DNA of 64,000 nucleotides from Streptomyces sp. CB02923 (GCF_001905005.1 NZ_LWKZ01000023.1:434001-498000), one strand, 5' to 3'. Shown: positions 16,010 through 24,472, numbered from the stretch's first letter. Notes: generated by a model not told the origin, from the sequence alone. A program made the numbers and translations.

Positions 16010-18778
16010 TCAGCTCGCGACGACGCGAAGGTTCCCACCGGACGGGCCCCCGTCCCCCAGGGCGAGGCCGCCCGGTCCGGCGGCCGTCCCCTCGTCCGTC
16101 CCGGGTGATCCGGTGAGGGCCGCCGCCTCGGTGAAGCAGCGCCGGGCCGCACCGTCCCGGCCGAGGGCCTGCAGCGCCTTGCCGCAGGTGTCGAGGAGCA
16201 GCGCCCGGCGCTCGTCCGACTGCTCGTCCGGGGCCAGGGACAGGCCCTGCCGGCAGTGGGTTAGCGCCTCGTCGGGACGGCCGACGGTGAGGCAGTGGGC
16301 GGCCAGGTGGTAGAGGGCCAGGGTCTCGGTGTGCGGGTGTTCGAGGGCGTGGGCCATCCGCGCGGCCCGTTCCCGCCGGGTCCCGGCGCCGGACAGGTCG
16401 CCGGCGCGCTCCAGCGCGGCCGCCCAGTTGATCAGCGCGATCACCTGGCCGCGCGGGTCCCCGGCCTGTACGGCCAGGTCCGGTGCGCGGCGCAGGTGTT
16501 CCAGGGCCGCGGTGTGCTGCCCGTTCTCGGTGAGGACCCAGCCGAGCAGCGAGCACAGCCGGGACTCGGCGTCCGGGTCGCCGAGCGCGGTGGCGGCCGC
16601 CAGGCCGCGTTCGAGGGCCGGCTCCCAGCCGTCGTGCACCTGCCGGACGACGAGGGGCCACAACTGTACGGCGATGCGCCAGGCCAGGTCGTCGTGCCCG
16701 GCGTCGGCGGCGGCGATCACCGCCGCGGTGAGGTTGGCGCGCTCGGTGACGTACCAGGCCATCGCACCGGCGCGGTCGGCGAAGACCGGTGGCGCGGCGG
16801 GCGGGGTCACCCCCGGGGGCAGCGCGGAGCAGGGCTGGCTGCCGGGTTCGGCCGCCGTCGCGGCGGCCTGGGCGGCGGACAGGTAGTGCACCAGCAGCCG
16901 GTGCAGCCCCGCCGCGTCGGCCCGTGCCGCGAACGAACGGGCGTACAGCCTGGTCAGACCGTGCATCAGATACCGGCCACCGGCCCACTCCTCGACGAGG
17001 TGGGCGGCGGCCAGCTCATCCAGGGCGGCGTCGGCCTCGGCGGGCGGCAGGCCGCTGAGCGCCGCCGCGGCACCGCTGTCGAGTTCGGACCCGACGTGCA
17101 GCGCCAGCTGGCGGAAGAGCAGCGCACCGGCCGGCGGCAGCTGCTGGACGCTGAGGCGCAGCGTCGCCTCGACTCCGAAGTCCTCGCCGGCCAGCAGGGA
17201 CAGCCGCCGGTGTTCGTCGACCAGGTCGCCGGCCATCGCGTGGAGGGAGAGCCGGGGCCGTGCGGCCAGCCGCGCGGCCGCCAGCCGCAGCGCCAGCGGC
17301 AGGCCGTCGCAGAGGGCGGACAGTTCCGCCGCGGCGTCCGGCTCGGCGGCCACCCGGGCGTCACCGATCACGGTACGCAGGACCCGTACGCCGTCCGCGG
17401 GCGCCAGCCGTTCCAGTGGCAGCAGCCGGGCGCAGTCGGTGGCCACCAGCCCCTCCAGCCGGTTGCGGCTGGTGACCAGCACGGCGCAGCCCGGCGTACC
17501 CGGCAGCAGGGGACGCACCTGTGCCGAGTCGCGGGCGTTGTCGAGCAGGACGAGGGCACGGCGTCCGGCGAGCAGCGAGCGGTACAGGTGTTCCGCGGCG
17601 CGCGCGTCCGCGGGCAGGCGCTCCTCGGGGACGCCGAGCGCCTGCAGGAAGTCGTGCAGGACACCGGCCGGCTGGGGGCTCGTGCCGTCCGGTTCCGTGG
17701 CGTGCAGGTCGGCGTAGAGGATGCCGCCGGGGAAGTCACCGGCGTGCGCGTATGCCCAGTGGACCGCCAGCGAGGTCTTGCCGACCCCGGCGGGGCCGGT
17801 GACCACACCCAGGGGCGGGTTGCCCGCCCGCGCGGTCTCGGTGAGCCGCGCCAGCTCGTCCGTACGGCCCACGAAACCGGCCGGAGCGCGCGGCAGGAGG
17901 CAGGGCGGCGGGGGAGCGTCCGGGACGGCGGGCGGTGGTGCGGGCTGTCGCGCCGGAGCTTCAGGCGGCGATGACGACGGCGATGACGACGGCGACGGCG
18001 ACGGCGATGGCAGCGATGGCGACGGCAGCGGCGCCGGCCGGTCGGCGGCCGGCCGGGAACGCAGGATGGCGAGATACGCCTCGGACAGCGCGGCCCCGGG
18101 ACCGACGCCCAGCTCCTGGGAGAGCAGGCGTTGGGTGCGGTGGTAGAGGTCGATGGCGTCGGCCTGCCGGTCGGCGTCGTGCAGCGAGCGGACGGTCGCC
18201 GCGATCAGTGACTCGCGCAGCGGGTGGCGTTCGACGGCGGTCCGCAGCGGTACGAGGGCTTCCGCGCCCCGGCCGCACGCGTGCAGGGCCGCGGCGAAGT
18301 GTTCCAGCGCGTCCAGCTGCTCCTCCACCAGCTGCTCGGCCGCCGCGGCCATCAGCGGCGTGTCACCGGTGCCGCCGAGCACCCGGCCCCGCCACAGCCC
18401 GAGAGCCTCCCGCAGCAGGGCGGCCGACTCCTCGCCGGGGGAGCAGGCCGTGGCCCGGCGGACCAGTTCGCGGAAGCGCCAGACGTCCGCCGACTCCGGC
18501 GCGGCCTGCAGCGCGTAGCCGCCGCCCTCGGTGGCGACGCAGACCGCGGGAGCCGTGTGCAGCAGCCCGCGCAGGGCCGACACATGGCCGTACACGATGG
18601 TCCGGGCGTGGGTCGGCGGCCGGGTGTCCCACAGGGCCTCGATGATGCGCTCGGCGCCCACGGGTGCGCCTTCGGCCAGGACCAGCAGCGCCAGCACGGC
18701 CCGGCGCTTGGGCGGGCCGATCGGCACCCGCACCTCTCCCGAGAAGGCCGAAACCGGCCCGAGCAGCCGGAAGTCCAT
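16010..18778 (-). CDS. AfsR/SARP-family transcriptional activator with NB-ARC and TPR domains
   Basis: Regulator of 922 residues. Residues 1-90 form the OmpR-like winged helix (MDFRLLGPVSAF, PKRRAVLALLVL, ARTIVYGHVSALRGLL). Residues 95-245 are the bacterial transcriptional activation domain. A Ser/Pro-rich linker (about 250-290) precedes an NB-ARC ATPase with Walker A VVTGPAGVGKTSLAVHWAY and Walker B ALVLLDNARD. The C-terminal third is tetratricopeptide-like. Such proteins bind direct repeats upstream of biosynthetic genes. It is divergent from the two ATP-grasp genes across a 421-base gap, so those are the most likely local targets. The ATG at 18778 follows GGGGAGAG. Confidence 0.9.
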   Translation of the reverse strand: MDFRLLGPVSAFSGEVRVPIGPPKRRAVLALLVLAEGAPVGAERIIEALWDTRPPTHARTIVYGHVSALRGLLHTAPAVCVATEGGGYALQAAPESADVWRFRELVRRATACSPGEESAALLREALGLWRGRVLGGTGDTPLMAAAAEQLVEEQLDALEHFAAALHACGRGAEALVPLRTAVERHPLRESLIAATVRSLHDADRQADAIDLYHRTQRLLSQELGVGPGAALSEAYLAILRSRPAADRPAPLPSPSLPSPSPSPSSSPSSSPPEAPARQPAPPPAVPDAPPPPCLLPRAPAGFVGRTDELARLTETARAGNPPLGVVTGPAGVGKTSLAVHWAYAHAGDFPGGILYADLHATEPDGTSPQPAGVLHDFLQALGVPEERLPADARAAEHLYRSLLAGRRALVLLDNARDSAQVRPLLPGTPGCAVLVTSRNRLEGLVATDCARLLPLERLAPADGVRVLRTVIGDARVAAEPDAAAELSALCDGLPLALRLAAARLAARPRLSLHAMAGDLVDEHRRLSLLAGEDFGVEATLRLSVQQLPPAGALLFRQLALHVGSELDSGAAAALSGLPPAEADAALDELAAAHLVEEWAGGRYLMHGLTRLYARSFAARADAAGLHRLLVHYLSAAQAAATAAEPGSQPCSALPPGVTPPAAPPVFADRAGAMAWYVTERANLTAAVIAAADAGHDDLAWRIAVQLWPLVVRQVHDGWEPALERGLAAATALGDPDAESRLCSLLGWVLTENGQHTAALEHLRRAPDLAVQAGDPRGQVIALINWAAALERAGDLSGAGTRRERAARMAHALEHPHTETLALYHLAAHCLTVGRPDEALTHCRQGLSLAPDEQSDERRALLLDTCGKALQALGRDGAARRCFTEAAALTGSPGTDEGTAAGPGGLALGDGGPSGGNLRVVAS

Positions 18779-19199
18779 CAGCGTTCTCTCCCCTTGGCGG
18801 TGGTGTTATGGCGGGAATCCTACGAGGTCGAAGGGGCGTGTTCCGCTACGAAGGGGCTCTGCGGCCGGAATTGGGCCATGGGGTATACGTACGCGCAACA
18901 ACGGGTGAAACCAGGGGAAAAGGGCGATCGGTGACATGTCGGCCCTGGCGGTGGCGTGATGACGCGACGTGCCAGGGTCGGCGAGAGGACCCGGGCACGC
19001 ACCGCCGCCACCGCCACCCGCGCACGCAAGCACGCGGAAGGAGACGGAAGGAGACGGAAGGAGGCAGCCACCACGCCCGGGGGAAGCGGATCGCCCGGCG
19101 TCCGGGGAGAACACCGGGGAGAGCGCAGGCGAACGGCCATGGCATCCTGTGATCTCGCTACGCGCGCCGGGCCGGCTCGGCGGATTACAAGGAAGATCG
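18779..19199. promoter_or_regulatory. Divergent SARP/ATP-grasp intergenic region with 10-bp direct repeats
   Basis: No gene was recognised in these 421 bases. At 19036-19064 there are three head-to-tail copies of GGAAGGAGAC (the last ends GG). SARP proteins bind direct repeats spaced about one helical turn, so this 10-bp spacing is a candidate binding site, though it may simply be a purine-rich repeat. Confidence 0.4.
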
Positions 19200-20186
19200 A
19201 TGAGACTCTGCTTCCTGGTGGAGGAGCACTACCGGCACGACGGCATGCCCAACGAGGTGATCCGTCAGCTGACGTCCTGGGGGCACCAGGTGGACGTGCT
19301 GCGGCCGGGCGGCTCCCTGCTGCACATGACCGAGGCGGTACGCGCGGGGTCCCACGACGCCTGGGTGCTCAAGACGGTCTCCGGCGGGCCGGGGCTCACC
19401 CTGCTCGAAGCGGCGGCCTCGGCCGGGATGACGACGGTCAACGACGCCCGGTCGATTCGGCGCGTACGGGACAAAGCGCTGGCCGCGGCGATCGGCCGCA
19501 GCCGAGGGCTCCCCATGCCGCACACCTACGCGGCCGCGCGGCCCGAACTGCTGGCGGAGCTCCCGGCGTCGGAGTACCCGCTGGTGGTCAAGCCTGCCGA
19601 CGGCAGCTCGGGGCGGGCCGTGCACCTGGTGGCGTCGCCGGACCGGCTCGCCGCGATGGCCCCCGAACTGGCGCGGGAGGGCCTGCTCATCGCCCAGCCG
19701 TACGTGGCCAATTCGGGCATCGACGTCAAGGTGTACTGCGTCGGCGGCGAGCTCTACGCCACCGAGCGCTGCTCCCCGCTGCATCCGGAGCTGACCGCAC
19801 GGGAACGCCGCGTGCCGCTCTCGGCCGAGGTGGCGGCGATCGTCGGGCAGGTCGGGGCGGTCTACGGCCTCGACCTGTACGGCGTGGACGTCCTGCTGGG
19901 GCCCGACGGCCCCGTGATCGTCGATGTCAACGACTTCCCCAGCTTCCGGCAGGTCCCGGACGCGGTGGCGCGGGTGGCGCGTGCCGTGCTCGGCCTGGCC
20001 CGCGCGGGCCAGGTGCCCGCCGTAGCCGGGCTGACCGTCGACGGCCAGGAACAGTGCGGTGCTCTCGGCGAGCCGGCGGCGGCGGCCCGCCCGCATCCCG
20101 CGCAGGCCCCGATGGCCCCGATGGCCCCGCAGTTCACGCCCCCGGGACCGCTGCACGTACCCGCCGCGGCGGGGGAGAGCATATGA
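19200..20186 (+). CDS. ATP-grasp ligase, RimK-like (first of a pair)
   Basis: Carboxylate-amine ligase-type protein of 328 residues. The ATP-grasp parts are visible: VVKPADGSSGRAVHLV (Lys and Gly-rich loop, about residues 126-141), IAQPYVANSGIDVKVYCVGG, and the metal ligands in LYGVDVLLGPDGPVIVDVND. The last 50 residues are Pro/Ala-rich with a MAPMAP repeat and look disordered. The ATG at 19200 is preceded by AAGGAAGATCG. Its stop overlaps the next ATP-grasp start as ATGA. Family members form amide or peptide bonds through acyl-phosphates; the substrates here are unknown. Confidence 0.82.
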   Translation: MRLCFLVEEHYRHDGMPNEVIRQLTSWGHQVDVLRPGGSLLHMTEAVRAGSHDAWVLKTVSGGPGLTLLEAAASAGMTTVNDARSIRRVRDKALAAAIGRSRGLPMPHTYAAARPELLAELPASEYPLVVKPADGSSGRAVHLVASPDRLAAMAPELAREGLLIAQPYVANSGIDVKVYCVGGELYATERCSPLHPELTARERRVPLSAEVAAIVGQVGAVYGLDLYGVDVLLGPDGPVIVDVNDFPSFRQVPDAVARVARAVLGLARAGQVPAVAGLTVDGQEQCGALGEPAAAARPHPAQAPMAPMAPQFTPPGPLHVPAAAGESI

Positions 20187-20986
20187 GGATCGGCCTGATA
20201 ACGGGCGATCCCAGCCATCCGCTGCTGGCTGCCGCCACCGCTCTCCTCGGCCCCGCGCACCACGTGCATACGCTGGATCCGGACGTGAAGGGCGACGCTC
20301 CCGGGCCGACCGCCGACGTCTACCTGCTGAAGGCGCGTACGCCACGGGCCCTCGCCTTCGCCCGCGTTCTGGAAGGGCGCGGTGTTCCCGTCGTGAACTC
20401 GGTCGCGGCCACCACGCTCTGCCAGGACCGTACGGCGATGGCGCGACGCGCCCGGCAAGCCGGCCTCCCCTTCGCGCACACCCGTACCTTCGATTCGCTC
20501 GCCCAACTGGCCGACGGGCCGGGGCTCCCCGGCCCCGTGGTGGTCAAGAGCCAACACAGCCGCAAGCGCGACCTGGTGGCCCGCCTCGACGACGACGTAC
20601 AGCTGAGGAGGCTCGCCGCCGCGCTGCCGCAGGAGCCGGTCGTGGTCCAGGACTTCGCCCCGAACAGCGGCTGGGACCACAAACTGTGGGCGGTCGGCGA
20701 CCGGCTCTTCGCCGCCCTGCGCCGCTCCGAACTCTCCTCCGACGGCCGCGGCCCCACGCGTTCGCTCGCCCTCGACGACCTGCCGTCCGGCTGGCCCGCC
20801 ATGGTGCGCCGGGTCGGTGAGGTCTTCGCGCTGGACGTCTACGGCGTGGACGTCATCGACACGGGCGGCGGCTCACCGCTCATCGTGGACATCAACGCCT
20901 TCCCCGGCGTCCGGGGGCAGGCCGGAGCCCCGGAGGCCCTGGCGGAGCTGGCACTGCGGCGCGCGGGCGGGCCGCCCGGCACCTGA
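20183..20986 (+). CDS. ATP-grasp protein with atypical glycine loop (second of a pair)
   Basis: Protein of 267 residues sharing the layout of its neighbour: MRIGLITGDPSHPLL, LLKARTPRALAFARVLEGRG, VVVKSQHSRKRDLVARL, VVQDFAPNSGWDHKLWAVGD and VYGVDVIDTGGGSPLIVDIN. The metal-binding D...N residues are kept. The nucleotide loop reads SQHSRKRD instead of a Gly/Ser-rich GSSG, so nucleotide binding may differ or the protein may be a non-catalytic partner. It overlaps the first gene by four bases, ensuring coupled translation and suggesting a heterodimer or consecutive ligation steps. Function is not known. Confidence 0.78.
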   Translation: MRIGLITGDPSHPLLAAATALLGPAHHVHTLDPDVKGDAPGPTADVYLLKARTPRALAFARVLEGRGVPVVNSVAATTLCQDRTAMARRARQAGLPFAHTRTFDSLAQLADGPGLPGPVVVKSQHSRKRDLVARLDDDVQLRRLAAALPQEPVVVQDFAPNSGWDHKLWAVGDRLFAALRRSELSSDGRGPTRSLALDDLPSGWPAMVRRVGEVFALDVYGVDVIDTGGGSPLIVDINAFPGVRGQAGAPEALAELALRRAGGPPGT

Positions 20987-21033
20987 GAGCGCCTGGTCTC
21001 GGCACATGGCAACCGTGGTGTCATGATGGGGGA

Positions 21034-21507
21034 GTGAGCGAGGAAAGCGGCAGGAACGTGCCCGCGGACCCGGGTGACCGGTTCGTGGAGGTCTTCAACC
21101 TGGTGGGGCCGCTGTACCGGCGTGCTCAGCGCAAGGTGGAGCAGGACGCGCCCCTCGAAGGGCTGTCGGTGGGGGTGCGGGCCGTCCTCAACATGCTCCG
21201 CGAGCACGGGCCCATGACCGTTCCTCAGATGGGCCGCGCCCAGGCGTTGAGCCGTCAGTTCGTGCAGCGGATGACCAACGACGCGGCCGGACTCGGCCTG
21301 GTCGAGTTCCTCCCCAACCCGGCGCACAAGAAGTCTTCGCTCATCGGGCTCACCGGGGCGGGCCGGACCGCCATCACCGCCGTGATCGACCGTGAGCGGG
21401 AGGCGCTGCGCCAGGCCGGTGCCGGGCTCACCGAGGCCGAGATCACCGCCTGTATCCGGGTCCTGGGCCGCCTGCTGCACTCCCTCGACGATGTGGACGT
21501 GAACTGA
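21034..21507 (+). CDS. MarR-family transcriptional regulator
   Basis: Winged-helix regulator of 157 residues. The core is GVRAVLNMLREHGPMTVPQM, recognition helix SRQFVQRMTNDAAGLGLVE, and a wing ending LTGAGRTAITAV. The GTG at 21034 gives the longest form, but the GTG at 21058, after GGCAGGAAC, is better placed for ribosome binding and may be the true start. It is followed after 103 bases by an alpha/beta hydrolase whose promoter carries two identical palindromes (21564, 21595), the probable operators. Confidence 0.85.
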   Translation: MSEESGRNVPADPGDRFVEVFNLVGPLYRRAQRKVEQDAPLEGLSVGVRAVLNMLREHGPMTVPQMGRAQALSRQFVQRMTNDAAGLGLVEFLPNPAHKKSSLIGLTGAGRTAITAVIDREREALRQAGAGLTEAEITACIRVLGRLLHSLDDVDVN

Positions 21508-21563
21508 CCGCGCGGAGCCATCGGTTGCCTCCGCCCGGCGGTGTCTCTCCTCTCGCGTAAAAA

Positions 21564-21580
21564 TGACAACCTGGTTGTCA
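21564..21580. promoter_or_regulatory. Palindromic operator 1 (probable MarR site)
   Basis: TGACAACCTGGTTGTCA is a perfect inverted repeat with 8-bp arms and a single central base. An identical copy lies 31 bases downstream, three helical turns away on the same DNA face. Its right arm also supplies a TTGTCA that could act as a -35 element. Confidence 0.72.
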
Positions 21581-21594
21581 ATGTCGATCATCCG

Positions 21595-21611
21595 TGACAA
21601 CCTGGTTGTCA
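21595..21611. promoter_or_regulatory. Palindromic operator 2, abutting the hydrolase start codon
   Basis: Second exact copy of TGACAACCTGGTTGTCA. Its last base is the A of the ATG at 21611, so a bound repressor would cover the initiation region. There is no room for a Shine-Dalgarno, which points to a leaderless transcript or to the alternative upstream start. Confidence 0.72.
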
Positions 21612-22387
21612 TGGATGACCTGTTCTGGTTCGACAGCGGCATCGGCCGCCCTCTCGTCCTGTTGCACGGTGGCTTCCTCGATCACCGCATGTGGGACCGT
21701 CAGTTCCCTTCCCTCACCGCGAAATACCGCGTCATCGCCCCCGACGCCCGCGGCCACGGCCGATCCGCCAACGCCACCGGCCCGTTCCGGCCCGTCGACG
21801 ACGTCGCCGGGCTGCTGCGCCGGCTGGACATCGGTCCGGCGGTCCTGGTGGGCGTCTCCATGGGGGCGGGCACCGCCGTCGACACCGCGCTGGAATACCC
21901 GGAACTGGTCAGCGGCGTGGTCGTCAGCGGCGCGGGCACCAGTGAGCCGTACTTCTCCGACCCCTGGACCACCCGGACCACGGCCGCCTGGTACGCGGCG
22001 ATGGCGGCCGGTGACCTGGACGCGTGCGTGGAGGCGTTCACCCAGTTCGCCGCGGGCCCGCACCGCAGCCTCGACGAGGTCGATCCGGAGGTCGCGGACC
22101 ACCTCCGCGACATGACCCGGGGCACCCTGTCCAAGCACAGCAGCGGCGAGCCCAGCCCGATCCTTCCGGTCCGCGACCCGTGGGAGCGGGTCGCGGCCAT
22201 CGAGGTCCCCGTGCTCGCCATCAACGGCGGCATCGACTCTCCCGACCACATCGGCATGGCCGAGCGCCTCGTCCGTACGGTCGGTAACGGCCGCGCGGCC
22301 TCCGTGGACGGGACCGCCCATTACCCCAACCTGGAGCGCCCGGACGAGTTCAACGAGATCCTCGAAGGCTTCCTGGAGGCCGTCTGA
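21611..22387 (+). CDS. Alpha/beta-fold hydrolase
   Basis: Hydrolase of 258 residues. The oxyanion segment is LVLLHGGFLDHRMWD, the nucleophile elbow is VLVGVSMGAGTAV (Ser in G-V-S-M-G), and the late acid and His are in INGGIDSPDHIG and DGTAHYPNLERP. Substrate is unknown; closest in style to small esterases and enol-lactone hydrolases. The ATG at 21611 gives the normal N-terminus (DDLFWFDSGIGRPLVLLHG). An in-frame ATG at 21563 would add 16 residues encoded by the first operator, which is unlikely. Expression is presumably repressed by the adjacent MarR protein. Confidence 0.85.
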   Translation: MDDLFWFDSGIGRPLVLLHGGFLDHRMWDRQFPSLTAKYRVIAPDARGHGRSANATGPFRPVDDVAGLLRRLDIGPAVLVGVSMGAGTAVDTALEYPELVSGVVVSGAGTSEPYFSDPWTTRTTAAWYAAMAAGDLDACVEAFTQFAAGPHRSLDEVDPEVADHLRDMTRGTLSKHSSGEPSPILPVRDPWERVAAIEVPVLAINGGIDSPDHIGMAERLVRTVGNGRAASVDGTAHYPNLERPDEFNEILEGFLEAV

Positions 22388-22425
22388 GTGTCTGGCCGTC
22401 TGGGTGGCGGTGCACCGACCGCACC

Positions 22426-22460
22426 GTGACGAACTTGTTCGTAACGAACATGTTCGTTAC
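22426..22460. promoter_or_regulatory. Overlapping palindromes upstream of tetR (autoregulatory operator)
   Basis: GTAACGAACATGTTCGTTAC at 22441-22460 is a perfect 20-bp palindrome. It overlaps an imperfect one, GTGACGAACTTGTTCGTAAC at 22426-22445, giving four alternating ACGAAC/GTTCGT half-sites. This pattern suits two TetR dimers binding on adjacent turns, just ahead of the regulator's own start. Confidence 0.75.
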
Positions 22461-22463
22461 GGT

Positions 22464-23159
22464 GTGGGGGTGACGCCCCGGACCCCCGCCTCCCGCAGCC
22501 GCCGCGAGCGGCCCGCCAAGCCCGCCCTCACCCACGAAGGCATCGTCGCCACCGCCGTCGCCCTGATGCGCTCCGAAGGGCTGCAACGGGTCACGATGCG
22601 CCGCCTGGCCAAGGAGCTCGACACCGGCCCCGCCTCGCTGTACGTGTACGTGGCGAACACGGCCGAACTGCACGCCGCGATCCTGGAGGAACTCCTCGGC
22701 GCGGTCGACCTCGCCCCGGCCCGTACGCCCGGTGACTGGCGTGAACGGCTGGTGACCCTCCTCGGCTCCTACACGCACACCCTCTTCCAGCACCCCAGCC
22801 TGGCGCATTCCGCCCTGGTGGCCCGCCCCTCGGGGCCCAACTACCTGTCCCTCGTCGAGGCGGTCCTCGCCCTGCTGCACGAGGGCGGGGTCCCCGGCGC
22901 GCAGGCGGCCTGGGGCGTGGACGTCCTGTTGCAGGTGGCCACGGCCACCGCCGCCGAGCAGTCCACCCGCGACCGCGACGCCGCCGCGGAGGACGATCAC
23001 GAAGCGCTCGTGCACGCGCTGCGGCAGGCCACACCCCGTACGTATCCGCGGATCGCCGCGCTCGGCGACGACCTGTTCTCCGGGAGCCCCGAACAGCGGC
23101 TGGCCTGGATCTTCCGCATGGTCATCCATGGCGCGGAAGCCACACCCCGGCAACAGTGA
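22464..23159 (+). CDS. TetR-family regulator
   Basis: Repressor of about 231 residues. The helix-turn-helix is in VTMRRLAKELDTGPASLYVYVAN, preceded by THEGIVATAVALMRSEGL. The C-terminal domain is of the TetR_C type seen in TetR(class A-H)-like proteins. Starts are GTG at 22464 or 22470, four to ten bases after the palindrome, with no clear ribosome site, so the mRNA may be leaderless. It lies 59 bases upstream of the TetX-like flavoprotein on the same strand and probably controls both through the palindromes at 22426-22460. Confidence 0.86.
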   Translation: MGVTPRTPASRSRRERPAKPALTHEGIVATAVALMRSEGLQRVTMRRLAKELDTGPASLYVYVANTAELHAAILEELLGAVDLAPARTPGDWRERLVTLLGSYTHTLFQHPSLAHSALVARPSGPNYLSLVEAVLALLHEGGVPGAQAAWGVDVLLQVATATAAEQSTRDRDAAAEDDHEALVHALRQATPRTYPRIAALGDDLFSGSPEQRLAWIFRMVIHGAEATPRQQ

Positions 23160-23218
23160 GTCCCCTCAGGCGCGCTGCCGCACCGGCCGCCCCACCCACC
23201 ACGAATCGAGGCACTGCC

Positions 23219-24451
23219 ATGACCACCCCCACGCACCACCGCATCGCGATCGTCGGCGCCGGTCTGGGCGGCCTGACGCTGGCCCGCGTCCTGCATGTAC
23301 ACGGTATCGACGCGGTCATCTACGAGGCCGAGGCCGACCGGCACGTCCGTACCCAGGGCGGGATGCTCGACATCCACGACGACAGCGGCCAGGAGGCCCT
23401 GCGCGCCGCAGATCTGTACGAGCGGTTCCGCGCCCTCGTCCACCCGGGCGGCGAAGCCCTGCGCGTCGTCGACCCCCGGGGCGCCGTCCGCCTGGAGACG
23501 GCGGACGAGGGTGACGGCGCCCGCCCCGAAGTGGACCGCGGGCAGCTGCGCCACCTGCTGCTGGACTCCCTGCCCACGGACACCATCCGCTGGGGGAGCA
23601 AGGTCACCGGCGCGCGGCCGCTGGACGGCGGACGCCACGAGGTGACCCTCGCCGACGGCACCGCCTTCACCACCGACCTGCTCGTCGGCGGCGACGGTGC
23701 CTGGTCCAGGATCCGGCCGCTGGTCTCGCAGGCCACCCCCGCCTACACCGGCATCTCCTTCGTCGAGTCCGACCTGCTGGACGCCGGTACCCGTCACCCG
23801 GACAGTGCCGCGCTCGTCGGCGGCGGCTCCTTCTTCTGCCTCGGGGACGAGAAGGGAATCCTCGCCCACAGCGAGACCGACGGCAGCCTGCACATCTATA
23901 CGGCGCTCAAGACCGGCCCGGACTGGCTCGACACCATCGACTTCACGGGCGCCGACACCGGTACGGGCACGGGCACGGGCACGGGCGCCGGCTCCGGTAC
24001 CGACACCACCGGAGCCGACTCCCGCTCCGACACCGCCAAGAAGGCTGTTCTCGCCCACTTCGAGGGCTGGGACGACGGCCTGCGCGCGCTGATCGCCGAT
24101 GCCGACGGCGCGCTGGTCCCGCGCCGTATCCACGCCCTGCCCATCGGCCACCGCTGGGACCGCGTCCCCGGCGTCACCCTGCTCGGTGACGCCGCCCACC
24201 TGATGTCCCCGTTCGCCGGCGAGGGCGCCAACCTGGCCATGCTCGACGGTGCCGAACTCGGCCGGGCGATCGTCGCTCACCCCGGCGATACCGAGGCCGC
24301 CCTCGCCGCCTACGAGCAGGCCCTCTTCCCCCGTAGCGAGGCATCCGCCACGGAGTCCGCCGCCAGCCTGGAGCTGATGTTCGGCGACCGTGGCCTGGAG
24401 CGCCTGCTCGGCGTGTTCGCCTCCCACCAGCAGGTTTCCCACCAGCAGTAG
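23219..24451 (+). CDS. TetX-like FAD-dependent monooxygenase
   Basis: Flavoprotein monooxygenase of 410 residues, close in layout to the tetracycline-inactivating TetX family. Matches by eye include IAIVGAGLGGLTLARVL, the TetX-characteristic QGGMLDIHDDSGQEALRAA, TDTIRWGSKVTG, LVGGDGAWSRIR and GDAAHLMSPFAGEGANLAM. Near residues 245-275 it carries a low-complexity insert (TGTGTGTGTGAGSG) encoded by an ACGGGC microsatellite. TetX is about 388 residues. The ATG at 23219 gives the expected N-terminus. Control by the adjacent TetR regulator is likely. Drug inactivation is possible but unproven; many actinobacterial homologues act on other phenolics. Confidence 0.82.
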   Translation: MTTPTHHRIAIVGAGLGGLTLARVLHVHGIDAVIYEAEADRHVRTQGGMLDIHDDSGQEALRAADLYERFRALVHPGGEALRVVDPRGAVRLETADEGDGARPEVDRGQLRHLLLDSLPTDTIRWGSKVTGARPLDGGRHEVTLADGTAFTTDLLVGGDGAWSRIRPLVSQATPAYTGISFVESDLLDAGTRHPDSAALVGGGSFFCLGDEKGILAHSETDGSLHIYTALKTGPDWLDTIDFTGADTGTGTGTGTGAGSGTDTTGADSRSDTAKKAVLAHFEGWDDGLRALIADADGALVPRRIHALPIGHRWDRVPGVTLLGDAAHLMSPFAGEGANLAMLDGAELGRAIVAHPGDTEAALAAYEQALFPRSEASATESAASLELMFGDRGLERLLGVFASHQQVSHQQ

Positions 24452-24472
24452 GACACCTGCGGCGGGGCGGCG

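Noticed and set aside
18956..20986. A single 676-residue frame covering both ATP-grasp genes
   Set aside because: The first half is out of frame with the first ATP-grasp gene and Arg-rich; only the part from 20183 is coding.
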